A program made the position numbers and the translations under genes. Under the pieces are notes generated by a model. The model did no database searches. It was not told the origin of the DNA and was given only the letters and a program-made list of their open reading frames with translations. From the NCBI GenBank assembly GCA_043766985.1, contig JAYUHM010000260.1:28226-92225 (forward strand): a stretch of DNA of 64,000 nucleotides, read 5' to 3'. Shown in pieces: positions 32,240-40,996 of this stretch; the stretch's first letter is position 1, and each line of letters starts with the position of its first letter. Origin of the DNA: JAAFIP01 sp043766985. Its GTDB lineage: Bacteria; Pseudomonadota; Gammaproteobacteria; Burkholderiales; Burkholderiaceae_C.

Positions 32240-34192
32240 ATGAGTCATGCACCTACCTACCGCGACTTTACTTTTGGCGTGACTCGCGCGGTGAAAACTG
32301 AGCGCGCTGGCAACAGCTATTTGGTGGCCGAGCAGGCCTTGCAGCCCTACCCTGAGCGCTTGACTGACCGGCTGCAGCATTGGGCTACGATCCGGCCTGA
32401 CCATACCTGGATGGCGCGGCGCGATGCGTCGGGGGCTTGGGTAAAGATCAGCTACGGCGAGGCGTGGGACAAGGCGCAGCGCATTGGCCAGGCTTTGCTT
32501 AATCGTGGTCTGGGGGTGGACAAACCGGTGGCGATACTCAGCGAGAACAGCTTGGAGCACGCGCTACTGGCCCTTGGTTGCATGACGGTGGGGGTGCCGT
32601 ATTGCAGCGTGTCCACCGCCTACAGTTTGATGAGCCAGGACTATGAAAAGCTACGCCATGTATTGGGCACCATCACGCCTGGCTTGGTGTATGCGAGCGA
32701 CTGGGCCAAGTATGGCAAAGCGATACAGGCGGTGGTGGATGCGGATACCGAAGTCGTCACAAATCTGCCGCCCGCTGCAAATACCACCCCACCCGTTCTG
32801 GCTGAGTTTGTCGAAGCACTCGCGAAGACTTCGACAAGCGCAGTCCGAACGGATGGGGCGGCCAGAACGGATGGAGTGGCTCGCGCGGGGGTGGTCGCAT
32901 TCACAGCGCTCTTAGCTACAGAAATTACCCGACAAGTCGCGCAGGCCATGCAGGCCACCGACGGCGACACCATCGTCAAGTTTTTGTTCACTAGCGGCTC
33001 CACCAAGCTGCCCAAAGCGGTGGTCAACACACAGCGCATGATTTGCGCCAACCAGCAGCAGATGGCGCAGTCCAAGCCCAGCGTGTTTGACATCCCGCCC
33101 GTGCTGATGGACTGGCCGCCCTGGAACCACACTTTTGGCGGCAACCACGACTTCAACTTGGTGCTCTACCATGGCGGCACCCTGTATATCAACGATGGCA
33201 AGCCCACGCCTGCTTTGATTGGCGAGACCATTCGCAACCTCACCGAGATCGCGCCGACGGTGTATTACGACGTGCCGATTGGCCTGGAATACATCGCCAA
33301 CGCGATGAAAACCAATGCCGCGCTGCGCAAAAACCTGCTGTCCCAGCTGCGCATGTTTTTCTATGCCGGTGCAGCCCTGGCCCAGCCGGTGTGGGATTCG
33401 CTGTACGCCTCAGAAGAAGAAGAGCTGGGCTACCGCATCCCCATGACCTCGGGCCTGGGCATGACTGAGAGCGCGCCATTCGGCCTGTTTGTGACCAATG
33501 TGAATGTGAAAGCCGGTGACCTGGGCCTGCCCTGCCCGGGTATGGAACTGAAACTCGTGCCCGTGGGCGACAAGGTGGAGGTGCGTTACCGAGGGCCCAA
33601 CATCACGCCCGGCTATTGGCGTAACCCAGAGGCTACCCAAGAGAGTTTCGATGAAGAAGGCTTCTTTTGCACGGGCGACGCGGTGAAATGGATTGACGAA
33701 GCTGACCATCACCAGGGCCTGAAATTTGATGGCCGGATTGCCGAAGACTTCAAGCTCGCCACGGGCACCTTTGTCAGCGTCGGGCCGCTGCGCGCCAAGA
33801 TCATCGCCGCCGGAGCGCCCTTGATTCAAGACGTGGTGATTACCGGTTTGAACGAGAAAGAGGTGGGTGCGCTGATTATATTGGCGCTCGGCCCGGCTAA
33901 AAAGTTGGCTGGCTTGCCCGATGATTCTGCTATGAAAGAAGTAGCTTGCCATGCTGTCATTCAAGGGGCTTTAGCCGAATTGGTCACTAAATTAGCCGCT
34001 ACCGCCACCGGTTCATCGGGCCGCATCGCCCGAGCCTTGGTGCTGACCGAGCCCCCCAACACCGACAAAGGCGAGATCACCGACAAGGGCAGTATCAACC
34101 AGCGCGCCGTGCTGAAAGAGCGCGCCGCATTGGTACAAGCCCTGTATGCCGACACAGCCCCCATGATCGTTAAACCATCTAAGAGCACATAG
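32240..34192 (+). CDS. fcs: Feruloyl-CoA synthase
   Basis: A 650-residue adenylate-forming ligase that converts ferulate (and probably p-coumarate or caffeate) to the CoA thioester. The P-loop is LFTSGSTKLPKAV; DWPPWNHTFGGNHDFNLVLY is typical of Fcs; later blocks are MTSGLGMTESAPFG and FFCTGDAVKWID, and the late GEITDKGSINQ holds the usual lysine. Two stretches look like repeat insertions kept in frame: residues about 185-210 (palindrome at 32793-32852 plus a GAACGGATGG duplication) and about 563-579 (33927-33976, resembling the dispersed repeat). These explain a length above the usual 600 or so. Confidence 0.9.
   Translation: MSHAPTYRDFTFGVTRAVKTERAGNSYLVAEQALQPYPERLTDRLQHWATIRPDHTWMARRDASGAWVKISYGEAWDKAQRIGQALLNRGLGVDKPVAILSENSLEHALLALGCMTVGVPYCSVSTAYSLMSQDYEKLRHVLGTITPGLVYASDWAKYGKAIQAVVDADTEVVTNLPPAANTTPPVLAEFVEALAKTSTSAVRTDGAARTDGVARAGVVAFTALLATEITRQVAQAMQATDGDTIVKFLFTSGSTKLPKAVVNTQRMICANQQQMAQSKPSVFDIPPVLMDWPPWNHTFGGNHDFNLVLYHGGTLYINDGKPTPALIGETIRNLTEIAPTVYYDVPIGLEYIANAMKTNAALRKNLLSQLRMFFYAGAALAQPVWDSLYASEEEELGYRIPMTSGLGMTESAPFGLFVTNVNVKAGDLGLPCPGMELKLVPVGDKVEVRYRGPNITPGYWRNPEATQESFDEEGFFCTGDAVKWIDEADHHQGLKFDGRIAEDFKLATGTFVSVGPLRAKIIAAGAPLIQDVVITGLNEKEVGALIILALGPAKKLAGLPDDSAMKEVACHAVIQGALAELVTKLAATATGSSGRIARALVLTEPPNTDKGEITDKGSINQRAVLKERAALVQALYADTAPMIVKPSKST
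32793..32852. repeat. TTCGACAAG palindrome inside fcs
   Basis: CCGTTCTGGCTGAGTTTGTC-GAAG (32793-32816) pairs with CTTCGACAAGCGCAGTCCGA-ACGG (32829-32852). It is translated in frame as part of VLAEFVEALAKTSTSAVRTD. A GAACGGATGG direct duplication follows immediately. A related palindrome is at 34204-34262. Confidence 0.8.
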
Positions 34193-34203
34193 CTAAACCC
34201 ATA

Positions 34204-34262
34204 CCGTTCGCTCTGAGCCTGTCCGAGCTTACGCGAGCGCTCGGGCAAGCTCAGGTCGAACA
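34204..34262. repeat. Second palindrome of the CTGAGC-family downstream of fcs
   Basis: CCGTTCGCTCTGAGCCTGTC (continuing CGAGC) pairs with GCTCGGGCAAGCTCAGGTCG (continuing AAC). It lies between the fcs stop and the Bug gene; being a hairpin it may separate the two transcripts. No T-run follows. Confidence 0.75.
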
Positions 34263-34307
34263 GAGGCATCACTCATCCGTCTATTTTTTAACCCAGGAGA
34301 CTCCACC

Positions 34308-35303
34308 ATGCAACGCCGGCAATTCAACCAATCCATCATCGCATCTGTCCTAGGTGCCGCAAGTGCGCAAACCGCCTGGGCGCAAGCCGCCGGGCCGGTA
34401 GAAAGCGTAAAAGTGCTTTACGGCTTCCCCGCAGGCAGCGCGGGCGATATTGCGGCGCGCCGCGTGGCAGAGAAGTTTGCTGGCACTGCCTACAGCAAGG
34501 GCCAGGGCATTGTGGACAACAAGCCCGGCGCGGGTGGCCGTATTGCGCTGGATGCCCTCAAGCCCTCGGTAGCCGACGGCTCGGTGATTGCGCACACGCC
34601 CTTCTCCGCCCTGTCGCTGTACCCGCACATCTACAGCAAGCTCAGCTACGACCCGTTCAAAGACTTTGTCACTCTGGGCACCAGCTCGCTCATCCACCAC
34701 GGCTTTTGCGTCGGCCCCAAGGTGCCTGCCAGCGTCACCAATATCAAGCAGTTTCTGGACTGGGCCAAGGCCAACCCGAAAGAGGCCAGCTACGGCTCAC
34801 CCGCCGCAGGCTCCACGCCGCACTTTATCGGCGCGCTGCTGGGCATCAACAACAACGTCGATTTGCAGCACGTAGCCTACCGCGGCTCGGTGCCCGGCGT
34901 GACCGATGTAGTGGGTGGCCAAGTGGCCGCCATGATCTGCCCGCATGGCGACCAGATTGCCAACCACAAAGCTGGCAAGCTGCGCATCTTGGCCACCAGC
35001 GGCAAAACCCGCTCGCCCTTCGTGCCCGATGTGGCCACCTTTGCCGAGCAAGGCATGGCCGATTTGAACGTGGAAGAGTGGTTTGGTTTTGTCGGCCCCG
35101 CCAAAATGCCCGCCAACCTGGTGAAGGCCTGCAACGACGCCATCAACGCCGCGTTGAAAGACAAAAGCGTGATCGACTCGTTCACCATCCTGGGCCTCAT
35201 TCCCTACAGCACCACACCCGAAGAGCAAGCCCGCAGCATGAAGCTGGAGTTTGACCGCTGGGGCCCGTTGATCAAAAAAATTGGTTTTACAGCGGAGTCA
35301 TAA
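34308..35303 (+). CDS. Bug-family (TctC-like) substrate-binding protein
   Basis: A 331-residue periplasmic binding protein. The signal peptide opens MQRRQFNQSIIASVLGAASA with cleavage near AWAQA. Family motifs are YGFPAGSAGDIAARRVAE, YGSPAAGSTPHFIGALLG and VTDVVGGQVAAMI. No membrane subunits are adjacent. Placed between feruloyl-CoA synthase and a MarR regulator, it probably binds an aromatic or related carboxylate for this locus (inference). GGAG sits upstream of the start. Confidence 0.92.
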   Translation: MQRRQFNQSIIASVLGAASAQTAWAQAAGPVESVKVLYGFPAGSAGDIAARRVAEKFAGTAYSKGQGIVDNKPGAGGRIALDALKPSVADGSVIAHTPFSALSLYPHIYSKLSYDPFKDFVTLGTSSLIHHGFCVGPKVPASVTNIKQFLDWAKANPKEASYGSPAAGSTPHFIGALLGINNNVDLQHVAYRGSVPGVTDVVGGQVAAMICPHGDQIANHKAGKLRILATSGKTRSPFVPDVATFAEQGMADLNVEEWFGFVGPAKMPANLVKACNDAINAALKDKSVIDSFTILGLIPYSTTPEEQARSMKLEFDRWGPLIKKIGFTAES

Positions 35304-35329
35304 TCCAAAGCTAGCCTACGTGATACCCC

Positions 35330-35803
35330 ATGCCAAGCAAAAAAAAACCCATCGATGATCGTCCTGCGTCGACGAACGCCCTGGACACCAGCTTTCTTGA
35401 AAGCCTGCTGGGCTACAACGCCCGGCGCGCGGCACTGGCGATCATTGAAGTGTTTTTGCAGCGTATGGCGGTGTACGCACTGCGGCCGGTCGATTTCTCG
35501 GTGCTGTCGGTCATAGCGCATAACCCCGGCGTCACCTCGCGCCAGCTGTGCACCACCTTGGGTATCCTGCCGCCGAATTTTGTGGCGTTGCTGGCTGGTT
35601 TGGAAAAGCGCGAGCTGGTGCAACGCCAGCCGCACCCCAGCGACAAGCGTGCCGTCGCCCTCAAACTGACCAAAACCGGCGAAAAACTCATGAACGATGC
35701 CGAGCGCACCGCCCAAGCACTCGAATTGGACGCCAGTGCCCAGCTTACCGCCCCAGAGCGCAAAACTCTGATGCGCTTGCTGCAAAAAATCTACCTCCCT
35801 TAA
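35330..35803 (+). CDS. MarR-family transcriptional regulator
   Basis: A 157-residue winged-helix regulator: LRPVDFSVLSVIAHNPGVTS leads into the recognition region SRQLCTTLGILPPNFVALLA, followed by the wing VQRQPHPSDKRAVALKLT. MarR proteins commonly sense aromatic acids or their CoA esters; in ferulate loci they often respond to hydroxycinnamoyl-CoA. Being the last gene after fcs and the Bug gene, it is the natural candidate to control this locus. Confidence 0.88.
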   Translation: MPSKKKPIDDRPASTNALDTSFLESLLGYNARRAALAIIEVFLQRMAVYALRPVDFSVLSVIAHNPGVTSRQLCTTLGILPPNFVALLAGLEKRELVQRQPHPSDKRAVALKLTKTGEKLMNDAERTAQALELDASAQLTAPERKTLMRLLQKIYLP

Positions 35804-35873
35804 GCCCTAAGCTAGGCTGTGCGCCACCCCTCGGTGCAAAAAGTGCAGCAAAACTGCAACAAAATTAGGGTTT

Positions 35874-35914
35874 GCTACTATAAATATGGCACTAGCAGCT
35901 ATTAAACTTGTAGC
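35874..35914 (+). repeat. Dispersed repeat, diverged copy
   Basis: GCTACTATAAATATGGCACT then AGCAGCTATTAAACTTGTAG. The ATATGGCACTAGCAGCTATT part matches the core of the family with three or four changes. Intergenic, upstream of the HxlR gene. Confidence 0.55.
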
Positions 35915-36009
35915 GTTTTTCTAAAAATACGTTATATTTCAATCAGTTCGAGACAAAAGCTCTTATTTCACATCACCCACAACAACTTACTTTTTAGGAG
36001 AAGCCTCTC

Positions 36010-36321
36010 ATGAGCGCCAAAGACAACGCAGCCGTAAACCAACTGTTCGATTTGCTAGAGTCACGTTACGCCATTCGCGTGCTGTGGGCACTAAAAGACG
36101 GACACCCGCAGACCTTTCGCTTGCTGCAAGACAGCGTGGGCGGCATCACCCCCAACACGCTGAACACGCGCCTGAAAGAAATGCGTGCCGCCAACCTGAT
36201 TACGCACGGCGATAACGGCTACATCGTTACCTCCAGCGGTGCCGACCTGCTGCGCCGCATGAACGAGTTAAGCGCCTTTGCCACCAAGTGGACTGCCGCT
36301 GGCAAAGCCAAGAAGAAGTAA
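36010..36321 (+). CDS. HxlR-type winged-helix regulator
   Basis: A 103-residue single-domain DNA-binding protein. The core RYAIRVLWALKDGHPQTFRL then SVGGITPNTLNTRLKEMRAA is the HxlR helix-turn-helix, and GYIVTSSGADLLRRM is the wing and following helix. The usual redox-sensing cysteine is absent, so the effector is unclear. TAGGAG precedes the start. It ends just before a terminator and is a single-gene unit. Confidence 0.82.
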   Translation: MSAKDNAAVNQLFDLLESRYAIRVLWALKDGHPQTFRLLQDSVGGITPNTLNTRLKEMRAANLITHGDNGYIVTSSGADLLRRMNELSAFATKWTAAGKAKKK

Positions 36322-36356
36322 GCCGCCTCGCGGTAAAATAGCGGTACGCTGAGACA

Positions 36357-36382
36357 AGCAGTCCTAGTGGCTGCTTTTTTTT
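36357..36382 (+). terminator. Rho-independent terminator after the HxlR gene
   Basis: AGCAGTCC-TAG-TGGCTGCT forms a hairpin immediately followed by a run of eight T. Confidence 0.8.
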
Positions 36383-36408
36383 GCCGTTTTACAGGTTAAA
36401 TTGGCCTG

Positions 36409-36451
36409 TAGCCCAATAGAACATAGCACAAGCTGCTATTTATTTAGTAGT
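36409..36451 (+). repeat. Dispersed repeat, copy 7 (upstream of FKBP gene)
   Basis: TAGCCCAATAGAACATAGCA then CAAGCTGCTATTTATTTAGT. It ends 18 bases before the FKBP start codon, so it lies in the 5' leader of that gene. Confidence 0.85.
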
Positions 36452-36468
36452 AATCACAAGGATCAACC

Positions 36469-36828
36469 ATGACCACCATCACCACCCCATCCGGCCTGCA
36501 ATACATCGACACCGAAGTCGGCACAGGCGCCACCGCGGCCGCTGGCCAAGAGGTCAGCGTGCATTACACCGGCTGGCTGTTTAACGACAGCGTGCAAGGC
36601 GGCAAGTTTGACAGTAGCAAAGACCGTAACCAACCATTTGAGTTTGACCTGGGTGCAGGCATGGTCATCAAAGGCTGGGACGAAGGCGTAGCCGGCATGC
36701 AAGTGGGCGGCAAACGCACCCTCATCATCCCTGCATCCTTGGGCTACGGTGCACGCGGCGCGGGCGGTGCCATTCCGCCAAACGCGACGCTGAAGTTTGA
36801 CGTAGAGCTGTTAGCCGTGCGCGGGTGA
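36469..36828 (+). CDS. FKBP-type peptidyl-prolyl isomerase
   Basis: A 119-residue single-domain FKBP that isomerises Xaa-Pro bonds. Active-site residues are in VHYTGWL, FDSS, FEFDLGAGMVIKGWDEGVAG (with the central Trp) and LGYGARGAGGAIPPNATL. There is no signal peptide, so it is cytoplasmic. The leader contains a copy of the dispersed repeat. The MFS gene follows after about 40 bases on the same strand. Confidence 0.93.
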   Translation: MTTITTPSGLQYIDTEVGTGATAAAGQEVSVHYTGWLFNDSVQGGKFDSSKDRNQPFEFDLGAGMVIKGWDEGVAGMQVGGKRTLIIPASLGYGARGAGGAIPPNATLKFDVELLAVRG

Positions 36829-36871
36829 TCTGCTGCGCCCCACTTGGCATTCATAGCTGTGGGCCTTGAGC

Positions 36872-38050
36872 ATGCCCGAGCCTGACCACGCCATCTCCCC
36901 GCCTAGTCCCGTAGCGCAATCGTTTCTGGCGGCCATGGTCTTCGCCACGGCTATCACCGTGGTGAACGGCTTTGGCCGTTTTGCCTATGCGCTGCTGCTG
37001 CCGGTGATGCGTGAAGACCTGGCTTGGGACTATGCGCTGTCCGGCTGGCTGAACACGGCTAACTCGGTGGGCTATGGCTTGGGCGCGCTGGCGGGCATGT
37101 TTTTACTCTCGCGTTTTCGACCTGCTACGCTTTTTGTAGCTGGCCTTGTAATCACCGTAACGACATTGCTGCTATGCGGCATCACCCGTGACCTGTGGAC
37201 GATGATGGCTTGGCGCTTTGCTACCGGTGTGGGTTCGGCCTGGGTGTTTGCCTGTGGCGGCGCGCTGGTTGCAGCGCACTACAACCAAAGCGCCGCCAGA
37301 TCGGCCGCGGCAATTGCCATTTACTACGCAGGCGGTGGGCTGGGCATAGCGCTGAGCGGCATCGTGCTCTACCCCGTGCTGGGGCACGAGTGGTCCTGGT
37401 CCACGGGTTGGCTGGTGTTGGGTTTGGTGGGTATCGTCTTTTCTGTCTGGCCCGCCAAACTTGCCTTGGAGATAGGCGGGCAAACCAGCGCAGCGGGCAC
37501 CGAGCGGTTGCGTTTGACTGACTTTGCGCCCATCCTTGCCGCCTATTTCTTGTTTGGCGTGGGTTACATCGTCTACATGACCTTTGTAGTGGCTTGGCTT
37601 CGCGAGATGCAGCTGGGCAACGCGGCGGCCACAGGCGTATGGCTGGTGTTGGGCTTGGCAGCCATGGCCTCGGGTTATGCCTGGCGTAACATCATGGCAC
37701 GCTGGTGGCCGGTTCACACCTTTGCCGCCACCTGCGTGTGCACCGCCGTTGGCACCGCCCTCCCCTTGCTGTCCCACAGTTGGGGCATGCTGCTGGTGTC
37801 TGCGGTGCTGGTGGGCGGCTCGTTTTTTATGACGCCTGGCTCCATGATGGCGCTGGCAAGGCGCACCCTGCCACCGGCGCAATGGGCCAAGGCCATGAAC
37901 CTGTTCACCTTTATTTTCGCCATAGGCCAAGGGGTGGGGCCCGTAGCGGCCGGCTGGATTGCCGACAACCATGGCCTGAACGCCGCCATGGCCGCTGGCG
38001 CAGCTACGCTGCTCTTGGCTGCCGGGCTGGCTTTTATGCAAAAAAAGTAG
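36872..38050 (+). CDS. MFS transporter, YbfB/YjiJ family
   Basis: A 392-residue carrier with twelve predicted membrane helices. The N-terminal FATAITVVNGFGRFAYALLL and GWLNTANSVGYGLGALAG are typical of the YbfB/YjiJ branch; GAGSA-like ATGVGSAWVF and YYAGGGLGIALSG follow. The substrate is unknown. I take the ATG at 36872 rather than the TTG two codons earlier; no clear ribosome site is seen. The stop codon lies at the edge of a diverged dispersed-repeat copy. Confidence 0.87.
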   Translation: MPEPDHAISPPSPVAQSFLAAMVFATAITVVNGFGRFAYALLLPVMREDLAWDYALSGWLNTANSVGYGLGALAGMFLLSRFRPATLFVAGLVITVTTLLLCGITRDLWTMMAWRFATGVGSAWVFACGGALVAAHYNQSAARSAAAIAIYYAGGGLGIALSGIVLYPVLGHEWSWSTGWLVLGLVGIVFSVWPAKLALEIGGQTSAAGTERLRLTDFAPILAAYFLFGVGYIVYMTFVVAWLREMQLGNAAATGVWLVLGLAAMASGYAWRNIMARWWPVHTFAATCVCTAVGTALPLLSHSWGMLLVSAVLVGGSFFMTPGSMMALARRTLPPAQWAKAMNLFTFIFAIGQGVGPVAAGWIADNHGLNAAMAAGAATLLLAAGLAFMQKK

Positions 38051-38097
38051 CTCTGCCGCTTTATAATATTGCCCAAGCAGCTACGCTTTTGGTAGTA
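38046..38097 (+). repeat. Possible diverged copy of the dispersed repeat
   Basis: AATATTGCCCAAGCAGCTAC then GCTTTTGGTAGTAG resembles the AATATAGCACAAGCAGCTAT core with several differences. It overlaps the end of the MFS gene. Confidence 0.4.
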
Positions 38098-38160
38098 GAT
38101 TAGGCGTACCGCGGGGCATATTTTGTTACCCGGTTAGCGCATGTTTGTTGCTTAAATCCT

Positions 38161-38188
38161 CTTGAAATTGCCTAAAACGCGCCCATGT
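38161..38188 (+). promoter_or_regulatory. Sigma-32 (heat-shock) promoter for grpE
   Basis: CTTGAAA at 38161-38167 and GCCCATGT at 38181-38188, separated by 13 bases, match the RpoH consensus CTTGAAA / CCCCATNT closely. It lies about 37 bases before the grpE start. Confidence 0.75.
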
Positions 38189-38224
38189 ACTGGGCTAGTA
38201 TTATTTTTGTCTATCGTTTGATCT

Positions 38225-38872
38225 ATGTCTGAAAACCAAAAACCCGAATCTCAGCCCGAAGACAGCCAAAAGCCCGGTGCTGATGGCGCTGGCAATCTGT
38301 CGGCGTCGCAAATGGCGGCACGGGCCAAAGCAGCGGGGGTGCCTGCCGACGCTTCGCCCGAAGAAATCGAAGCCGCCCTGGCTGCCAACGAGGCCGAATC
38401 GGTTGACGAACTCACCGTGGCCCTGGCTGAAGTGGCCACCCTCAAAGCCAAGAATGCCGACCTGCAAGACCAATACCTGCGGGGCCAGGCCGACGTACAA
38501 AACGCCCGCCGCCGCGCCGACGACGAGGTGTCAAAAGCCCGCAAGTTTGGGGTAGAAAGCTTCGCCGAGAGCCTGCTGCCCGTGGCCGACTCGCTCACCG
38601 CCAGCTTGGCTATCAAAGACGCCACGATCGAGCAAATTCGCGAGGGCGCCGAGGCCACCTTGCGCCAGCTCACCAGCGCGCTGGAGCGCAATAAGGTCAT
38701 CGCCATCGACCCCCCTGCGGGCGAAAAGTTTGACCCGCACAAACACCAGGCTATCAGCATGGTGCCGTCCAACCAGGAAGCGAACACCATAGACAGCGTG
38801 CTGCAAAAAGGTTACACCATTGCCGATCGCGTACTGCGGCCCGCCTTGGTAACCGTTTCGGCGCCCAAGTAG
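38225..38872 (+). CDS. grpE: GrpE nucleotide-exchange factor
   Basis: A 215-residue cochaperone that releases ADP from DnaK. The first 75 residues are low-complexity and acidic; a long coiled coil follows (LAEVATLKAKNADLQDQYLR), then the C-terminal beta domain with VIAIDPPAGEKFDPHKHQAI and DSVLQKGYTIADRVLRPALV. First gene of the grpE-dnaK-dnaJ cluster, behind the sigma-32 promoter. Confidence 0.95.
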   Translation: MSENQKPESQPEDSQKPGADGAGNLSASQMAARAKAAGVPADASPEEIEAALAANEAESVDELTVALAEVATLKAKNADLQDQYLRGQADVQNARRRADDEVSKARKFGVESFAESLLPVADSLTASLAIKDATIEQIREGAEATLRQLTSALERNKVIAIDPPAGEKFDPHKHQAISMVPSNQEANTIDSVLQKGYTIADRVLRPALVTVSAPK

Positions 38873-38908
38873 GGTTTGCCAAGGTTTTTGAAAAACTCTC
38901 AAATAACC

Positions 38909-38936
38909 CTTGAAACCTTACAAGTTATCCACACTT
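38909..38936 (+). promoter_or_regulatory. Possible second sigma-32 promoter before dnaK
   Basis: CTTGAAA at 38909-38915 and CCACACTT at 38929-38936, 13 bases apart. The -35 is ideal, the -10 only partial. It would give dnaK its own heat-shock start. Confidence 0.4.
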
Positions 38937-38975
38937 ACAAATTATCTGAATTTTTAAAATCAACAGGAGTAAATC

Positions 38976-40931
38976 ATGGGAAGAATCATCGGCATTGACT
39001 TGGGCACCACCAACAGTTGCGTCTCCATCATGGAGGGCGACACCGCCAAGGTAATTGAGAACAGCGAAGGCGCGCGTACTACGCCGTCTATCGTGGCGTA
39101 CCAGGAAGACGGCGAAGTGCTGGTTGGCGCGTCGGCCAAGCGCCAGGCGGTAACCAACCCGCGCAACACTCTGTACGCTATCAAGCGCCTGATTGGCCGC
39201 AAGTTCACCGAGAAAGAAGTCCAAAAAGACATCGCCCTCATGCCCTACACCATTGCAGCAGCTGATAACGGTGATGCGTGGGTTGAGGTGCGCGGCAAAA
39301 AAATGTCGGCCCAGCAAGTGTCTGCCGACATCTTGCGCAAGATGAAGAAAACCGCCGAAGACTACCTGGGCGAGGCCGTGACCGAAGCGGTCATTACCGT
39401 GCCAGCGTACTTTAACGATGCGCAGCGCCAAGCCACCAAAGACGCGGGCCGCATTGCCGGCTTGGACGTGAAACGCATCATCAACGAACCTACCGCAGCG
39501 GCTCTGGCCTTTGGCCTGGACAAAAACGAAAAAGGCGACCGCAAAATTGCCGTGTACGACTTGGGCGGCGGCACCTTTGACGTGTCGATCATCGAAATTG
39601 CTGACGTGGACGGCGAGAAGCAGTTTGAAGTGCTGTCGACGAACGGCGACACCTTCCTGGGTGGCGAAGACTTTGACCAACGCATCATCGAGTACATCAT
39701 TGCCGAGTTCAAGAAAGAGCAAGGCGTGGATTTGGGCAAAGACGTGCTGGCCTTGCAGCGCCTGAAAGAAGCCGCTGAAAAAGCCAAGATCGAGCTGTCG
39801 TCCAGCGCCTCGACCGACATCAACCTGCCCTACATCACGGCAGATGCGTCTGGCCCCAAGCACCTGAACATCAAAATGACCCGCGCCAAGCTGGAAAGCC
39901 TGGTAGAAGAGCTGATCGAGCGCACCATTGCGCCTTGCCGCACCGCCCTGAAAGATGCTGGCGTAAGCATCAGCGACATCCATGACGTTATTCTTGTCGG
40001 CGGCATGACGCGCATGCCCAAGGTGCAAGAGAAAGTCAAAGAAGTGTTTGGCAAAGAGCCGCGCAAAGACGTGAACCCCGACGAAGCTGTTGCCGTAGGC
40101 GCTGCGATTCAGGGCCAGGTGCTCTCCGGTGACCGTAAAGACGTGTTGTTGTTGGACGTGACACCTCTGTCACTGGGTATCGAAACCCTAGGCGGCGTGA
40201 TGACCAAGATGATCACCAAGAACACCACCATTCCTACCAAGTTTGCACAAACCTTCTCTACGGCCGACGACAACCAGCCCGCCGTGACCATCAAGGTTTA
40301 CCAAGGCGAGCGCGAAATGGCCAGCGGCAATAAGTCTCTGGGTGAGTTCAACCTGGAAGGCATTCCACCGGCATCGCGCGGCACGCCGCAGATCGAAGTG
40401 TCGTTTGACATTGACGCCAACGGCATCTTGCATGTGGGCGCCAAAGACAAAGGCACCGGCAAAGAAAACAAAATTACCATCAAGGCTAACTCAGGCCTGA
40501 CAGAAGATGAAATTCAGAAGATGGTGAAAGACGCCGAGCTGAACGCTGCGGATGACAAGAAAAAGCTGGAGCTGATTCAAGCGCGCAACACGGCCGATGC
40601 GTTGGTGCATAGCACCAAGAAAAGCTTGACCGAGTACGGCGAGAAGCTGGAGCCTGCCGAGAAAGAAAAAATCGAGGCCGGTTTGAAAGACCTGGAAGAA
40701 GCCGTCAAAGGCGACGACAAAACCGCTATTGGGCAAAAGCAAGCCGCGCTAGAGTTGTCAGCGCAAAAGCTGGGCGAAAAAATGTACGCCGATATGCAAG
40801 CCCAGCAAGCTGCCAGCCAAGCCGCAGCAGGTGCAGGCGGCGCAGCGCCGGGTGCCGAAGAAGCGGCAAAAGCCAAGGCGCAAGACGATAATGTGGTCGA
40901 CGCGGAAGTGAAAGAAGTGAAGAAGGGCTAA
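38976..40931 (+). CDS. dnaK: Hsp70 chaperone DnaK
   Basis: The 651-residue Hsp70. Signature motifs are IGIDLGTTNSCV, VYDLGGGTFDVSI and VILVGGMTRMPKVQE in the ATPase domain, DVTPLSLGIETLGGVMTKMI at the linker and start of the substrate domain, and an Ala/Gly/Gln-rich C-terminal tail ending in an acidic stretch (DDNVVDAEVKEV). AGGAG precedes the start. The dnaJ gene follows after 190 bases containing a terminator-like hairpin. Confidence 0.97.
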   Translation: MGRIIGIDLGTTNSCVSIMEGDTAKVIENSEGARTTPSIVAYQEDGEVLVGASAKRQAVTNPRNTLYAIKRLIGRKFTEKEVQKDIALMPYTIAAADNGDAWVEVRGKKMSAQQVSADILRKMKKTAEDYLGEAVTEAVITVPAYFNDAQRQATKDAGRIAGLDVKRIINEPTAAALAFGLDKNEKGDRKIAVYDLGGGTFDVSIIEIADVDGEKQFEVLSTNGDTFLGGEDFDQRIIEYIIAEFKKEQGVDLGKDVLALQRLKEAAEKAKIELSSSASTDINLPYITADASGPKHLNIKMTRAKLESLVEELIERTIAPCRTALKDAGVSISDIHDVILVGGMTRMPKVQEKVKEVFGKEPRKDVNPDEAVAVGAAIQGQVLSGDRKDVLLLDVTPLSLGIETLGGVMTKMITKNTTIPTKFAQTFSTADDNQPAVTIKVYQGEREMASGNKSLGEFNLEGIPPASRGTPQIEVSFDIDANGILHVGAKDKGTGKENKITIKANSGLTEDEIQKMVKDAELNAADDKKKLELIQARNTADALVHSTKKSLTEYGEKLEPAEKEKIEAGLKDLEEAVKGDDKTAIGQKQAALELSAQKLGEKMYADMQAQQAASQAAAGAGGAAPGAEEAAKAKAQDDNVVDAEVKEVKKG

Positions 40932-40956
40932 ATTTAGTACCGCCCACAGCCCCATT

Positions 40957-40996
40957 AACCGCGTGAATGGTCTTGCAGATCGTTCATGCGGTTTTT
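40957..40996 (+). terminator. Terminator-like hairpin between dnaK and dnaJ
   Basis: AACCGCGTGAA and TTCATGCGGTT pair with one mismatch around a 16-base loop, followed by TTTTGC. Short T-run, so partial read-through into dnaJ is plausible. Confidence 0.55.

Noticed and set aside
37172..38041. 289-codon open frame opposite the MFS gene
   Set aside because: Low-complexity His/Gly/Gln product, no ribosome site, fully covered by a membrane transporter with clear motifs.
38925..40028. 367-codon open frame opposite dnaK
   Set aside because: Known type of antisense open frame over dnaK; composition is that of a shadow frame.
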